From Clavibacter michiganensis (lineage in GTDB: Bacteria; Actinomycetota; Actinomycetes; Actinomycetales; Microbacteriaceae), in contig NZ_CP080437.1 of the NCBI RefSeq assembly GCF_021216655.1, forward strand, positions 2,046,001-2,110,000: a stretch of 64,000 bases of DNA. Reading direction: 5' to 3'. Below are positions 44,269-53,449 of this stretch, in pieces; within the stretch, counting starts at the first letter, position 1; the number at the start of each line of letters is the position of its first letter. Below the pieces are notes generated by a model, which was given only the letters and a program-made list of their open reading frames with translations, was not told the origin of the DNA and searched no databases. A program made the position numbers and the translations under genes.

Positions 44269-45042
44269 TCAGAACGGGAAGGGATCGCCGCTCCGCACGC
44301 CCTCGCTGACGAGCGCCACCACGACGAGGCCGAGCAGGATCGCGCCGCTGATCCACGGGAGCACGTCGACGTCGACAGGAGCGGTGTCCGGTTCGCGCGT
44401 GCGCCGGACCAGCTCCTCTGTCCGCATCGTGTAGGCGCGCGCGAGGCAGACGAGCGCCGTCGTCGCGAGCGTGGCGGTGCCCGTCCAGCGGGCGAGCGCC
44501 GTGACCGGCTGACCGCACAGCGCGGCCACCCACACGAGCAGGGCGCCCAGGGCGAAGACGATCCCGATGACCCACCACGCGAGGTCTGCCGCGACATCCG
44601 CCACCTCGTAGGCGAAGGAGGACGGGGTGCTCGCGTAGCGCGCCGCCTTCCTCTCGCGCTTCGTCATGCGCGCCGGGTCGGCGAAGTCGGTGCGGTGCCG
44701 CTCGATCGCGGGCATCAGCGCGGTCGCCTCGGCGGGCAGCTCGGCGTCGGGCGGCAGCTCGAGGAAGCCGGCGATCTCGTGGTCCGCGATCCCCGAGTGC
44801 GCGATCATGCGCGCGAGCCGGTCGCGCTCGACCTCCGTCGTCCAGCCGGGGACGGCGATCCCCCACCGACCGGCCTGGTCGGGCGCGATGAGCTCGCGGT
44901 ACATCTCCGCGAGCGCGAGTCGGGCGTCGCCGTCGCGGGGGTCCTCGCGCAGGTGATCCTTGAGGAGGGCGAGCGCCGCGGCCCGGTCATGCTCGTCCCA
45001 GAGCAGGCGGGCGCGGGTCGGGGCGTCGGGATCGTCGGGCAC
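44269..45042 (-). CDS. Membrane protein with TPR-like N-terminus, unknown function
   Basis: 257 aa from GTG at 45042. The N-terminal ~60 residues form helix pairs like one or two TPR units (LLWDEHDRAAALALLKDHLREDP followed by GDARLALAEMYRELI). A helical linker follows, then three hydrophobic segments (~150-180, 185-205, 230-250). No catalytic motif is visible. It stands alone between the two-component operon and the terC terminator. Confidence 0.65.
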   Translation of the reverse strand: MPDDPDAPTRARLLWDEHDRAAALALLKDHLREDPRDGDARLALAEMYRELIAPDQAGRWGIAVPGWTTEVERDRLARMIAHSGIADHEIAGFLELPPDAELPAEATALMPAIERHRTDFADPARMTKRERKAARYASTPSSFAYEVADVAADLAWWVIGIVFALGALLVWVAALCGQPVTALARWTGTATLATTALVCLARAYTMRTEELVRRTREPDTAPVDVDVLPWISGAILLGLVVVALVSEGVRSGDPFPF

Positions 45043-45119
45043 CGGGTGATGCTGCCAGGTCGGCGCGCGCAGCGAGCGGGCAGCGCACCGGCAGCGCATG
45101 GGCGTCCGCGGACGACGAC

Positions 45120-45146
45120 GGGCCCGGCGCGTGGTGCGCCGGGCCC
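45120..45146 (-). terminator. Hairpin terminator after terC
   Basis: Perfect 11-bp arms (GGGCCCGGCGC and complement) around loop GTGGT, 24 bp past the terC stop codon on the minus strand. Confidence 0.75.
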
Positions 45147-45169
45147 GGGTCGTGCGGAGGTGCGAGGAG

Positions 45170-46198
45170 CTAGTGCTTGTCCTCCGTCGCGCGCGTGACG
45201 GTCTCGCCGTCCACGCTCGCGCGGTCCTTCTTCTGCTTGTCGCCGCGGGTCTTCGCGAGGCTCGCGACGGTGGCGACCGTGATGGTCGCGCCGATGAAGA
45301 GGAGCGAGAACCAGATCGGGATCTCAGGCGCCCACAGCATCGGCTCGCCGCCGTTGATAAAGGGCAGCTCGTTGACGTGCATCGCGTGCAGCACCAGCTT
45401 GAGGCCGATGAACGCGAGGATCACCGCGAGGCCCTGCGACAGGTACACGAGGCGCTCGAGCAGGCCGCCGATGAGGAAGTACAGCTGGCGCAGCCCCATC
45501 AGCGCGAAGGCGTTCGCGGTGAACACGATGTAGGCCTCGTTCGTGAGGCCGTAGATGGCGGGGATCGAGTCGAGCGCGAACACCAGGTCGACGAAGCCGA
45601 TGGCGATGACGCAGAGCAGCAGCGGGGTGACGAAGCGCTTGCCGTCGATCTTCGTGGTGAAGCGGTCGCCGACGAAGTCGTCGTGGACGGGGAGGATCCG
45701 GCGGGCGATGCGCACGAACATGTTGTCCGCCGCGTTGCCGCCGTGGTCGCCCTTCAGCTGCTGGTACGCGAGCACGAAAAGCAGCGCGCCGAAGATGTAG
45801 AAGACCCAGGAGAAGTTCTCGATGAGCGCGGCGCCCAGGGCGATGAAGCCGGCGCGCATGATCAGCGCGATGACGATGCCGATCATCAGCACCTTCTGCT
45901 GGTACTTCCGCGGCACGGCGAACCCGGTCATGATCAGGAGGAACACGAACAGGTTGTCGATCGACAGGGCCTTCTCGGTGAGGTAGCCGGCGAAGTACTC
46001 GCCGCCGTAGCCCCAGCCGCTGGTGAAGCCGATGCCGACGCCGAAGATCAGGGCGAGGCCGATGTAGAAGGCCGACCAGCGGGCGGACTCTCCGATGGTG
46101 GGCTCGTGCGGCTTGCGCACGTGGGTGAAGAACTCGTAGACGAAGAACGCGATGGTGACCGCGATCGTGATGAGCCAGGTGGTCGTGGTGATGTTCAC
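45170..46198 (-). CDS. terC: TerC-family membrane protein (Alx-like)
   Basis: 342 aa with about nine helices. Characteristic acidic residues sit in membrane segments: EKALSIDNLFVFLLIM and GFVDLVFALDSIPAIYGLT, the two TerC signature repeats. Members export manganese or other metals, or take part in metal loading of secreted proteins; some are tied to tellurite resistance. I searched the 184-bp leader for a manganese riboswitch and did not recognise one. Confidence 0.92.
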   Translation of the reverse strand: MNITTTTWLITIAVTIAFFVYEFFTHVRKPHEPTIGESARWSAFYIGLALIFGVGIGFTSGWGYGGEYFAGYLTEKALSIDNLFVFLLIMTGFAVPRKYQQKVLMIGIVIALIMRAGFIALGAALIENFSWVFYIFGALLFVLAYQQLKGDHGGNAADNMFVRIARRILPVHDDFVGDRFTTKIDGKRFVTPLLLCVIAIGFVDLVFALDSIPAIYGLTNEAYIVFTANAFALMGLRQLYFLIGGLLERLVYLSQGLAVILAFIGLKLVLHAMHVNELPFINGGEPMLWAPEIPIWFSLLFIGATITVATVASLAKTRGDKQKKDRASVDGETVTRATEDKH

Positions 46199-46382
46199 GG
46201 GGGTCTCCGGTGATGAGGCCGACGGGAATCGGAACGGCTAGGTGGCGCGCGGACGCATCCATGATCCCACGCGGGATCTCCTCACACCGGGGAAATGCCT
46301 GCGCCTACGCTCCGCGGATCGTGCGTGCCGCGGGCCGCCTGCGCGCGGAGTCGCAGGGCCGCCCGGCCGCCTGCCGGCCGGG

Positions 46383-47321
46383 TCAAGTCAGGCTCGGCGC
46401 CTCGAACGGGTAGGCGACGTAGGCGAAGCGGCGCGAGTCGGGCGCCCAGCTCGTGACGTTGATGGTGCCCTGGCCGCCGGGGAAGGCGGCGAGGTCGCGC
46501 GTGCGGTGGCTCTGCCGGTCGATGACGCGGAGGATCACGTCGTGGTCGGCGGGGTGCCCGAGCGTGCCGGGCGGGAAGCTCAGGTAGACGATGTGCTCGC
46601 CGTCGGGCGACGGGTGCGGGAACCAGTTGACGCGCTCGTCGGAGGTGAACTGGTGCGTGTCGGTGCCGTCGGTGCGCATCGTGAACAGCTGCGCGTGGCC
46701 CGGCAGGTCGGATCCCCGCTCGGAGTTGAAGTAGAGCCAGCCGCCGTCGGGCGAGAACTCGGCGCCGTCGTCCGGGAAGCCGTCGTCGGTGAGCTGCGTG
46801 GTAGGGCCGCCGTCGACGGGCACGAGGTGGATGTTCGTGGTCCACTCGCCGCGCGCGTCGAGCTGGCCGCCGATGACGCTGAGCATCGAGCCGTCGGGCG
46901 AGACGCCGTGCAGGTAGTTCTTGAAGCCGAGCGCCGGATCCCGGTCGGCCGTGATCCGCCGCCCCTGGCCGCCCGCGCCGTCGTTCCAGAGCACGTCGTA
47001 GAGGTGGCCGTCGCGGCCGGAGACGTAGACGTGCGCGCCGTCAGGCGACATGACGTGGTCGTTGTTGATCGGCGGGACGCCGCCGAGGTCGACCGCCTGG
47101 AAGTCGACCGCGGGCTCGGGCAGGTCGGGATCCGGCTCCTCCGGGTCGGGCGCCGACAGCCGCCAGAGCCCGCCCTCCGCGTTGACGACGAGCCAGCGGC
47201 CGTCGGGCGTCCAGTTCGGGGCCTCGATGTGCAGCACGGCCGACTCGGCGACCATGCGCTCGGCCCCCGTCTCCACGTCCATGACGAGGAGGCGGGCCAG
47301 CTGGCCGTCGCGCAGCGTCAC
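46383..47321 (-). CDS. PD40/WD40-like beta-propeller protein (TolB/oligogalacturonate-lyase-like)
   Basis: 312 aa from GTG at 47321, overlapping the stop of the isomerase gene (GTGA). Several PD40-type repeats are visible: NWTPDGRWLVVN, MSPDGAHVYVSG, VSPDGSMLSVIGG, FSPDGGWLYFNSE and PSPDGEHIVYLSF. The pattern NNDHVMSPDG is like that in pectin-degradation-related propellers. There is no signal peptide. With a sugar isomerase beside it, a role in catabolism of a plant sugar acid or glycoside is plausible. Confidence 0.78.
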   Translation of the reverse strand: MTLRDGQLARLLVMDVETGAERMVAESAVLHIEAPNWTPDGRWLVVNAEGGLWRLSAPDPEEPDPDLPEPAVDFQAVDLGGVPPINNDHVMSPDGAHVYVSGRDGHLYDVLWNDGAGGQGRRITADRDPALGFKNYLHGVSPDGSMLSVIGGQLDARGEWTTNIHLVPVDGGPTTQLTDDGFPDDGAEFSPDGGWLYFNSERGSDLPGHAQLFTMRTDGTDTHQFTSDERVNWFPHPSPDGEHIVYLSFPPGTLGHPADHDVILRVIDRQSHRTRDLAAFPGGQGTINVTSWAPDSRRFAYVAYPFEAPSLT

Positions 47322-48391
47322 GCGGTGGATCCGGCGGTGCCGGTGGATCCGTCGGCGGACGTCGCGGCGGGCGCGTCGTCCCGGTTGTTCGCGAACGAAG
47401 AGTCGAAGAGGCTGTCGGGCGTCGGCCAGAGGAGGGAGCGCACCCGCGCGAGGGCGTCGGGTGCTCCGTGCAGGCGGTCCATCCCCGCATCCTCCCACTC
47501 GACGGAGACGGGACCGTCGTAGCCGATGCTGCGCAGGGCCCGGAAGGCGCGCTCGAACGGGACGTCGCCGTGGCCGACCGAGACGAAGTCCCAGCCCCGG
47601 CGCGGGTTGCCCCACGGGAGGTGGGATCCGAGCCGGCCACCGCGACCGTCGGACGTGACGCGCGTGTCCTTGGCGTGCACGTGGTAGATCCGGTCGGCGA
47701 AGTCGAGGAGGAAGCCCACCGGGTCGATGCCCTGCCACATCATGTGGCTCGGATCCCAGTTGAGGCCGAAGCCGGGGCGGTGCCCGATGGCCTCGAGCGT
47801 GCGGCGCGTGGTCCAGTAGTCGTAGGCGATCTCGCTCGGGTGCACCTCGAGCGCGTACCGCACGCCCTCGTCGTCGAACACGTCGATGATCGGGTTCCAG
47901 CGGTCGGCGAAGTCCTGGTAGCCGGCGTCGATGACCGACTCGGGCACGGGCGGGAACATCGCGACGTAGGGCCAGATGCGGGATCCGGTGAAGCCCGTCA
48001 CGCGCGTGACCCCGAGGGCGGCGGCCGCCTTCGCGGTGAGCTTCAGCTCCTCCGCCGCGCGCTGGCGCACGCCCTCCGCCTGGCCGTCGCCCCAGACCTT
48101 GGAGCGCAGGATCGCCTGGTGCCGGAAGTCGATCGGGTCGTCGCACACGGCCTGGCCGGTGAGGTGCTGTGAGAGCGCGTGCACCTGGAGGCCGTGGCGC
48201 TCGAGGATCTCGAGGCGGCCGCGGAGGTACGCCGGATCCTCGGCCGCGCGCCACACGTCGAGGTGCTCGGCGGAGCACGCGATCTCGAGGGCGTCGAAGC
48301 CCCAGCCGCTCGCGAGCCGGGCGACCTCCTCCAGCGGCAGGTCGGCCCACTGGCCGGTGAAGAGCGCTACGGGGGTGGTGATCTGGGGCAT
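47318..48391 (-). CDS. Sugar phosphate isomerase/epimerase (xylose isomerase-like TIM barrel)
   Basis: 357 aa. A TIM-barrel of the AP-endonuclease-2/IolE family: FDALEIACSAEHLDV, FTGSRIWPY, YALEVHPSEIAYDYWTT (metal Glu), GLNWDPSHMMWQGIDP (metal Asp and His), YHVHAKDT and VSVEWEDAG (metal Glu). All four metal ligands seem present. The substrate is not identifiable. The C-terminal ~35 residues are a low-complexity tail that overlaps the next gene. The gene is first in a two-gene operon. Confidence 0.88.
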   Translation of the reverse strand: MPQITTPVALFTGQWADLPLEEVARLASGWGFDALEIACSAEHLDVWRAAEDPAYLRGRLEILERHGLQVHALSQHLTGQAVCDDPIDFRHQAILRSKVWGDGQAEGVRQRAAEELKLTAKAAAALGVTRVTGFTGSRIWPYVAMFPPVPESVIDAGYQDFADRWNPIIDVFDDEGVRYALEVHPSEIAYDYWTTRRTLEAIGHRPGFGLNWDPSHMMWQGIDPVGFLLDFADRIYHVHAKDTRVTSDGRGGRLGSHLPWGNPRRGWDFVSVGHGDVPFERAFRALRSIGYDGPVSVEWEDAGMDRLHGAPDALARVRSLLWPTPDSLFDSSFANNRDDAPAATSADGSTGTAGSTA

Positions 48392-48513
48392 GGTTCCCTC
48401 TCGTCGACGGTGACGGTGCGGTGCGTGGCGTGCGGTGCGTGCGGTGGCGCGGCCCCGTGACGGGGCGCGGGATCCACGCTACACACCGGGCCGCGCCCGC
48501 TCACGGGTGGCCG

Positions 48514-49296
48514 TCAGCGGAAGTTCGCCGACTGCGTGCGCTGGTAGCCCGCGAGGGTGATGCCGCCGAGCAGCACCGCCCACGCCGCGAGGAGGATCAG
48601 CGGGATCCCCATGACCGCCGTGTCCTGCCGGGCCGCCGCGCTCGTCAGCGTGCTCCACGCGCCGGTCGGCAGCAGCACCGTGAGCGACTCCCAGGGTGTG
48701 CCGCTCGTGTCGCCGCCCGTGAACAGGCCGCCCGCGAACGACAGGGGCAGGTACACGAGGTTGGCCAGGCCGAGCGCGCCGCGGGCGGGGAACCAGTAGC
48801 CCATCGCGAGGCCGAGCAGCGCCATCGGCACGGCGCCGGCCAGGACGGCGAGCGCCACGGATCCGAGCGTCGCCGCGTCCACCCGGACGCCGCCCGCGAG
48901 GATCCCGACCGCGACCACCGGGATCACGAACACGACGCCGAAGACGCACGCGACCGTGAGCTTCGCCGCCAGCCGGATCCACGCGGGCACCGGCGCCGTG
49001 AACAGCCACCGCTCCCACGGCGACTCCCGGGCCGATGCGACGCCGACGCCGAACTGGAACGTCACCGTGCCGAGCACCGAGAACAGCACGTAGCCGAGCA
49101 GGACGCTGAGCCGCGCGCTCGGCGGGCCGCCCTGCGGCAGACCGACGACCGCGTAGATGAGCACGGGGTAGGCGAGGAGCGGCAGCACGAAGGCCGGCAT
49201 GCGCGCGTTCTGCGCGAGCTCGCTGACGACGTGGGCGCGGTAGACGGCGAACCGGCGGGCTGCGGTGGGGCGGACCGGCATCGGCGCGGCGGTCAT
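48514..49296 (-). CDS. LAP cluster: ABC-2 type export permease
   Basis: 260 aa with six membrane helices and no signal sequence. It has ABC-2 permease character: an amphipathic N-terminus, LLGYVLFSVLGTVTFQFGVGVASARESPWERWLFTAPVPAWIR loop region, and a C-terminal helix with LILLAAWAVLLGG. It overlaps the ATPase gene by 4 bp (ATGA). With the ATPase it should export the mature azol(in)e peptide and possibly give self-protection. It is the last gene of the six-gene cluster. Confidence 0.87.
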   Translation of the reverse strand: MTAAPMPVRPTAARRFAVYRAHVVSELAQNARMPAFVLPLLAYPVLIYAVVGLPQGGPPSARLSVLLGYVLFSVLGTVTFQFGVGVASARESPWERWLFTAPVPAWIRLAAKLTVACVFGVVFVIPVVAVGILAGGVRVDAATLGSVALAVLAGAVPMALLGLAMGYWFPARGALGLANLVYLPLSFAGGLFTGGDTSGTPWESLTVLLPTGAWSTLTSAAARQDTAVMGIPLILLAAWAVLLGGITLAGYQRTQSANFR

Positions 49297-50249
49297 CGGG
49301 CGCACCCCGCGTGATCCTCGGTGCGCGACGCATCGGCGGGGATCGCGTCCGCGCCGCCCGCCAGCACGCGCTCCACGATCTCGCCGAGCCCGGGCTCGAC
49401 GACCGTGAGGCGGGGCTGCGGCACGGCGGCGAGCACCAGCCCGGCGACGACGTCGGAGCGGTCGGTGTCGATGACCCACCGGATCCGCTCGAGGCCGCGC
49501 GGTTCCTCCCCCGCCTCGGGCACCGCGCCGGACGACCGCAGGCGACGCGCCTCGGCGACGGTCGCGTCGAAGCCGACCCGACGGACGCCGGCCAGACCGC
49601 GGAAGTCGGCGGCGGTCCAGTGGCCGACGACGCGCCCATGGTCGAGGCAGACGACCGTGTCGGCGAGCGCCGCGACCTCCTCCATGTCGTGCGAGGCGAG
49701 GAGCACGGTGCGCCCGGAGTCGCGGACCGCGGCGATGGCGTCGCGCACGGCGGCCCGGCCCGGGATGTCGAGCGCCGCGGAGGGCTCGTCGAGCACCACG
49801 ACGGGCGTCCCCGCGCCGACCACGCACGCGAGCGCGACGCGCCGCCGCTCTCCGCCGCTGAGGCCGCCGGTCTGGCGCGACGCGAGGCGGTCGAGGTCGA
49901 AGCGGTCGATCGCGGCGGCTGGGGTGAGCGCGGCCGCATGCGGCACGAGGGCGAGCGCCAGCACCTCGCGCACCGTGAGGTACTCGGGGAAGGCGAGCGC
50001 CTGCGGCATGACCGCGACGAGCGCCGCCGTGGGACCGCCGCGGCGCACGTCGTGGCCGAGCACGCGCGCCCGGCCCGCATCCGGGCGCCGGGTGGCGGTG
50101 AGCACGTCGATGGCGGTGGTCTTGCCGGATCCGTTCGGCCCGAGCAGCGCGTGCACGAGCCCCGGCGCGAGGGAGAAGGACGCGGCGTCGAGCGCGCGCG
50201 TCCGGCCGAAGGCGCGGGTGATCCCCTCGAGCTCGATCGCGTCAGTCAT
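49293..50249 (-). CDS. LAP cluster: ABC exporter ATPase
   Basis: 318 aa. Walker A GPNGSGKTTAIDVL, Q-loop MPQALAF, signature LSGGERRRVALAC, Walker B VVLDEPSAALD, His switch LASHDMEEV. The extra C-terminal domain of ~90 residues is typical of drug- and bacteriocin-export ATPases. It overlaps the dehydrogenase gene by 8 bp and the permease gene by 4 bp, tying export to peptide maturation. Confidence 0.9.
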   Translation of the reverse strand: MTDAIELEGITRAFGRTRALDAASFSLAPGLVHALLGPNGSGKTTAIDVLTATRRPDAGRARVLGHDVRRGGPTAALVAVMPQALAFPEYLTVREVLALALVPHAAALTPAAAIDRFDLDRLASRQTGGLSGGERRRVALACVVGAGTPVVVLDEPSAALDIPGRAAVRDAIAAVRDSGRTVLLASHDMEEVAALADTVVCLDHGRVVGHWTAADFRGLAGVRRVGFDATVAEARRLRSSGAVPEAGEEPRGLERIRWVIDTDRSDVVAGLVLAAVPQPRLTVVEPGLGEIVERVLAGGADAIPADASRTEDHAGCAR

Positions 50250-51210
50250 GGGATGCCTCCTCCTCGGCGAAGCGCCGCGCGCCCGGCTCCGCGCCGCCGA
50301 ACGAGATCGCGTACAGGGACGACTGCGTCACCCCGTCGAGCCCGAGCACCGCGTCGAGCTCGTGGTCGACGAAGCCCACCCAGCCCAGCACCGGCAGCCC
50401 CAGCGCGGTCGCGACCAGGAGCGCGTTCTGCCCCACGTGCCCGGCCTCCAGCAGGGTGAGCCGGTAGCCCCGGAGCCCGTACTTGCAGCGCGAGCGCTCG
50501 AAGCTGCCCGTGATGACGACGGTGACCGCCGCCGTCTCCGGGATCGGCGCCATGAGCGACGGCGCCGCGCGGCGGAACCGCGCGAGCCGCCCGTCGCGGT
50601 CGAGCCCGGACACGTCGACGAGCGTCTCCTCGAGCGGGTCGAGCTGGTGGATCCCCGGCTCGAGCCCCACGACCGACCGCGCGACCACGTGCAGGTCGAG
50701 CGGGTACAGCCCGCCGCCCGAGGGCACGAATCGCCCGGGCGTGCCGTCGCCGCGCGGCCCGTAGGCGAGGCGCAGCACGGTGGCGAGCTCGGCCAGCTCG
50801 ACCGGCCGCCCGAGCGTGCGCGGCTCGGCCGACCGGCGCGCGGCCAGCGTCGCGCCCAGCTCGTGCCGGAGCGGGAGCGCGCGCGGGAGGGGCAGGGCCG
50901 GGAGCAGCCGCGGCGCGGAGGTGGCCCCGCCCGGACCGGCGTCCGTGACGCCCTGCGCCTCCTGCGCCATCTGGTGCGCGTACCGCACGTCGGTCCAGCC
51001 GGGGTGGGTGATCCGCGTGATCTTCGACGCCTCGTGGAAGTCCTCCGCGGGGTCGCCCGCATGCCGGTCGACGGCGCCCCCGACGCTGAAGATCGGCCCC
51101 ACGCTCCCGAGGGAGCGCCCGGACGCGAGGGTGGCGGGATCCGCCCTCGCGGACGGACCCGTCGCGGCCTCCGCGCGCTCGGGGGTGGCGTCGGTCTCGA
51201 TGGTGCTCAT
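50242..51210 (-). CDS. LAP cluster: SagB-type FMN-dependent azoline dehydrogenase
   Basis: 322 aa. Nitroreductase-fold protein of the SagB/McbC group: RRSAEPRTLGRPVELAELATVLRLAYG with the N-terminal FMN contacts, PSGGGLYPLDLHVV, LLEAGHVGQNALLVATALGLPVLGWVGFVD. It should oxidise thiazoline and (methyl)oxazoline rings to thiazoles and oxazoles. The N-terminal ~110 residues are an extension including DFHEASKITR and HPGWTDVRY, as in stand-alone SagB proteins. A strong AGGAGG ribosome site precedes ATG at 51210; the gap to the YcaO gene is 58 bp. Confidence 0.9.
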   Translation of the reverse strand: MSTIETDATPERAEAATGPSARADPATLASGRSLGSVGPIFSVGGAVDRHAGDPAEDFHEASKITRITHPGWTDVRYAHQMAQEAQGVTDAGPGGATSAPRLLPALPLPRALPLRHELGATLAARRSAEPRTLGRPVELAELATVLRLAYGPRGDGTPGRFVPSGGGLYPLDLHVVARSVVGLEPGIHQLDPLEETLVDVSGLDRDGRLARFRRAAPSLMAPIPETAAVTVVITGSFERSRCKYGLRGYRLTLLEAGHVGQNALLVATALGLPVLGWVGFVDHELDAVLGLDGVTQSSLYAISFGGAEPGARRFAEEEASHD

Positions 51211-51268
51211 GGGATCCTCCTGGTGCGACGGGCGGTGGGACGGCGGCGGGGACGGGCGGTGCCGCCCG

Positions 51269-52531
51269 TCACGGGAACGGGTGCGGGACGTGGACGAGGT
51301 CGGCCGGCCCGTCGATCGCGGGCCCGTCGCGCCACCGCCGGTAGAGGCGCGGGTGCCCGAGGAACCGCGCGGCGTGCACCACGTCGAGCGCCACGAGGTC
51401 GGGGCTCAGCGCGCGCACCACGTGGAAGCCGGCCGCGCGCACCTCGGGCGCCGTGATGTCCGCGAGCAGCACCTCGATGCCCTCGCGGTCGAGCCCGGCG
51501 ACGACCTCCGCCCAGCTGTCCGGGCCCCCGATGGCCGCGACCCGTTCGTCCGAGCCGTCGAGCGCGGCCGTGAGCGGGCGCGCGGACGGGCGGCAGTGCA
51601 GCCGGATGTGGTCCTCGAACTCGACCACGTCCTCGGGGTCGATGGTCGGCTCCGCGAGAAGCCGCAGGCACCAGTTGTGCGTGTGCAGCGCCTCGCGGAC
51701 CGCGTTGAGGATCGCCCGGTCGAGCCGGAAGTCGGCCGCGCAGCCCACCGCGACGCCGATGCGATCGCTGCGCATGACCGCGAGCAGCACGGGCACGTCG
51801 GCTGCCGCGTCCAGCACGCGCACCGTGAACGACGCGCCGAACCGGCCGCACAGCTCCTCCAGGCGCTCGAGCTCCCGGAGCGTCGCGTCGGTGAGCCGGG
51901 AGCTGCCGCGCCAGTCGAAGGCCGGGGGCGTGGATCCGCGGAGCCACGAGCGCTGGAACGCGTCGCGCTCGATGAGCTCCAGCACGGCGCGGCCCGCGGC
52001 GAACCCGAAGTGCGGCCCGGCCGCGACGCCGGACGAGGTGGCCGGCTCCACGTGCGGCTCCCGGTGCCCGTCCGCGCGGTGCGGGTCGTCGAACACCACC
52101 ATCTGCGCGGGCACGTGCACCGCGTCGCCCCGGTGCAGCGACCGCGCCGGCATCCAGGTGAGGAGGTCGCCCGCCTGGGCGCGCTCGTAGTGGAAGGCCG
52201 GATCCTCGCGCTGCGTCGGGTGGAAGCGCTGGAAGGCGTCCGGCCCCACCTGGCGGGCGTCGGCGCCGAGGGGCGCGCGGAACCCGCCGGGCGCTCCCGC
52301 GAGCGACATGCGCTCCACCGCCTCGCCGATGCAGGAGCGGCGCGCCTCCATCCGGGATCCGCCCGGCCCCATGCTGAAGCGCTCGGACTCCGTGCCGGTG
52401 AGGAACCCGGTGTCCGCGGAGCGGCCCGAGTAGAGGGCGTCGGGGATGGCGTCGGGCGTGAAGGCCATGGGATGCGCGTGCTCCACGAGCCCCGTGTACG
52501 GGCTGACGACGCCCGCCCCGCCGCGGCTCAT
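51269..52531 (-). CDS. LAP cluster: YcaO-domain cyclodehydratase (D protein)
   Basis: 420 aa from ATG at 52531, which forms an ATGA overlap with the upstream gene. YcaO blocks are ACVGEAVERMSL-like (CIGEAVERMSLAG), GFAAGRAVLELIERDAFQRSW, and VGCAADFRLDRAILNAVREALHTHNWCLR. These contain the acidic residues that coordinate ATP-Mg. The C-terminus ends PHPFP, matching the PxPxP tail needed for activity in TOMM YcaO enzymes. With the E1-like protein it should convert Cys, Ser and Thr of the precursor core to azolines using ATP. Confidence 0.93.
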   Translation of the reverse strand: MSRGGAGVVSPYTGLVEHAHPMAFTPDAIPDALYSGRSADTGFLTGTESERFSMGPGGSRMEARRSCIGEAVERMSLAGAPGGFRAPLGADARQVGPDAFQRFHPTQREDPAFHYERAQAGDLLTWMPARSLHRGDAVHVPAQMVVFDDPHRADGHREPHVEPATSSGVAAGPHFGFAAGRAVLELIERDAFQRSWLRGSTPPAFDWRGSSRLTDATLRELERLEELCGRFGASFTVRVLDAAADVPVLLAVMRSDRIGVAVGCAADFRLDRAILNAVREALHTHNWCLRLLAEPTIDPEDVVEFEDHIRLHCRPSARPLTAALDGSDERVAAIGGPDSWAEVVAGLDREGIEVLLADITAPEVRAAGFHVVRALSPDLVALDVVHAARFLGHPRLYRRWRDGPAIDGPADLVHVPHPFP

Positions 52532-53439
52532 GCCCGCCACGGCGAGGCCACGCCGGCGTAGGGGCGGGGGCCGCACGTGCCGCACCTGGCCACGCGGAAC
52601 ACGGCGTGCGCCTCCGCCTCCATGACCTTGGGCTCGATGACGAGCACGGTGCTGGCCACGAGCCAGTCGTGCGCGTGGATCCACCGGGCGGCGAAGCGCG
52701 CGGCGAACCCGGCCGTGATGGCGTCCAGGCTCGGGTCGCGCGGCACGACGGCGACCGCGTCGGCCGCCGCGGCGTGATCCGCGGCGAACGGCGTGGTCGA
52801 CGCCCAGCGCAGCGCGACGCACTCCAGGCACGGCCCCTCGCCGGGCACGACCACCGGCCCGACGAGCTGGAAGCGGCCGTCGAACGGGTGCACGGGGAGC
52901 CACGGGCGCCCCGCGGCGTGCATGCGCGCGCCGACCTCGCGGAGGACCGGTCGCGAGCCGACCGCGATGACCAGGTCGGCGTCGTGCTCGTCGCCGAGCT
53001 CGGCCGAGGGGAGGGCCTCCGCGAGGCCCGTGAGCAGCGACGGGATCATGTCGCCCACGAGCGCGATCCGCGCGGGCGACGCGGCGTCGCGCACGGGACC
53101 GAGCCCGGTGCGGTCGCCGCCGTTGCGCCGCGCCTCGTCGAGGACGTGCGCGAGCTCGTCCGGGACGGATCCCGCGGAGCCGGTCGGCGACCCGACCACG
53201 ACGTCGCGCAGCACGAGCTCGTCGACCAGGTCCGCCACGGCGGGGGCGTGCGCGGCGAAGGCCCGGTCGAGGTCCGCACGGGTGAAGGGACGGGAGAGGA
53301 GGCGCGACACCGCGGAGACGGCGTCGCCCGAGGGCAGCTTCAGGGAGACCAGCTCACGACCGCCGAGGAGGTGGAGGGTGTCCTCCACCTCCCCGACGGC
53401 GTAGCGGGGACTCACCGAGTACGTGGTCGACGAATCCAT
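52528..53439 (-). CDS. LAP cluster: E1-like/ocin-ThiF partner protein (C protein)
   Basis: 303 aa. An N-terminal winged-helix-type peptide-clasp region (YAVGEVEDTLHLLGGRELVSL, then FTRADLDRAF) is the expected leader-binding module. The middle is a degraded Rossmann-like part (IALVGDMIPSLLTGLAEAL and DADLVIAVGS). Two CxxC pairs, GPCLECVALRW and RCGTCGP near the C-terminus, form the structural zinc site. It presents the precursor to the YcaO enzyme. It starts 10 bp after the precursor stop codon and overlaps the YcaO gene by 4 bp. Confidence 0.88.
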   Translation of the reverse strand: MDSSTTYSVSPRYAVGEVEDTLHLLGGRELVSLKLPSGDAVSAVSRLLSRPFTRADLDRAFAAHAPAVADLVDELVLRDVVVGSPTGSAGSVPDELAHVLDEARRNGGDRTGLGPVRDAASPARIALVGDMIPSLLTGLAEALPSAELGDEHDADLVIAVGSRPVLREVGARMHAAGRPWLPVHPFDGRFQLVGPVVVPGEGPCLECVALRWASTTPFAADHAAAADAVAVVPRDPSLDAITAGFAARFAARWIHAHDWLVASTVLVIEPKVMEAEAHAVFRVARCGTCGPRPYAGVASPWRA

Positions 53440-53449
53440 GCGCGGGCGA

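Noticed and set aside
46199..46382. Manganese (yybP-ykoY) riboswitch upstream of terC
   Set aside because: TerC genes are often controlled this way, but I could not find the conserved loops in the 184-bp leader.
52531..52903. Longer YcaO protein with an N-terminal extension
   Set aside because: The extra frame is antisense-like low complexity inside the upstream gene; the ATGA overlap at 52531 and the normal YcaO length support the shorter form.
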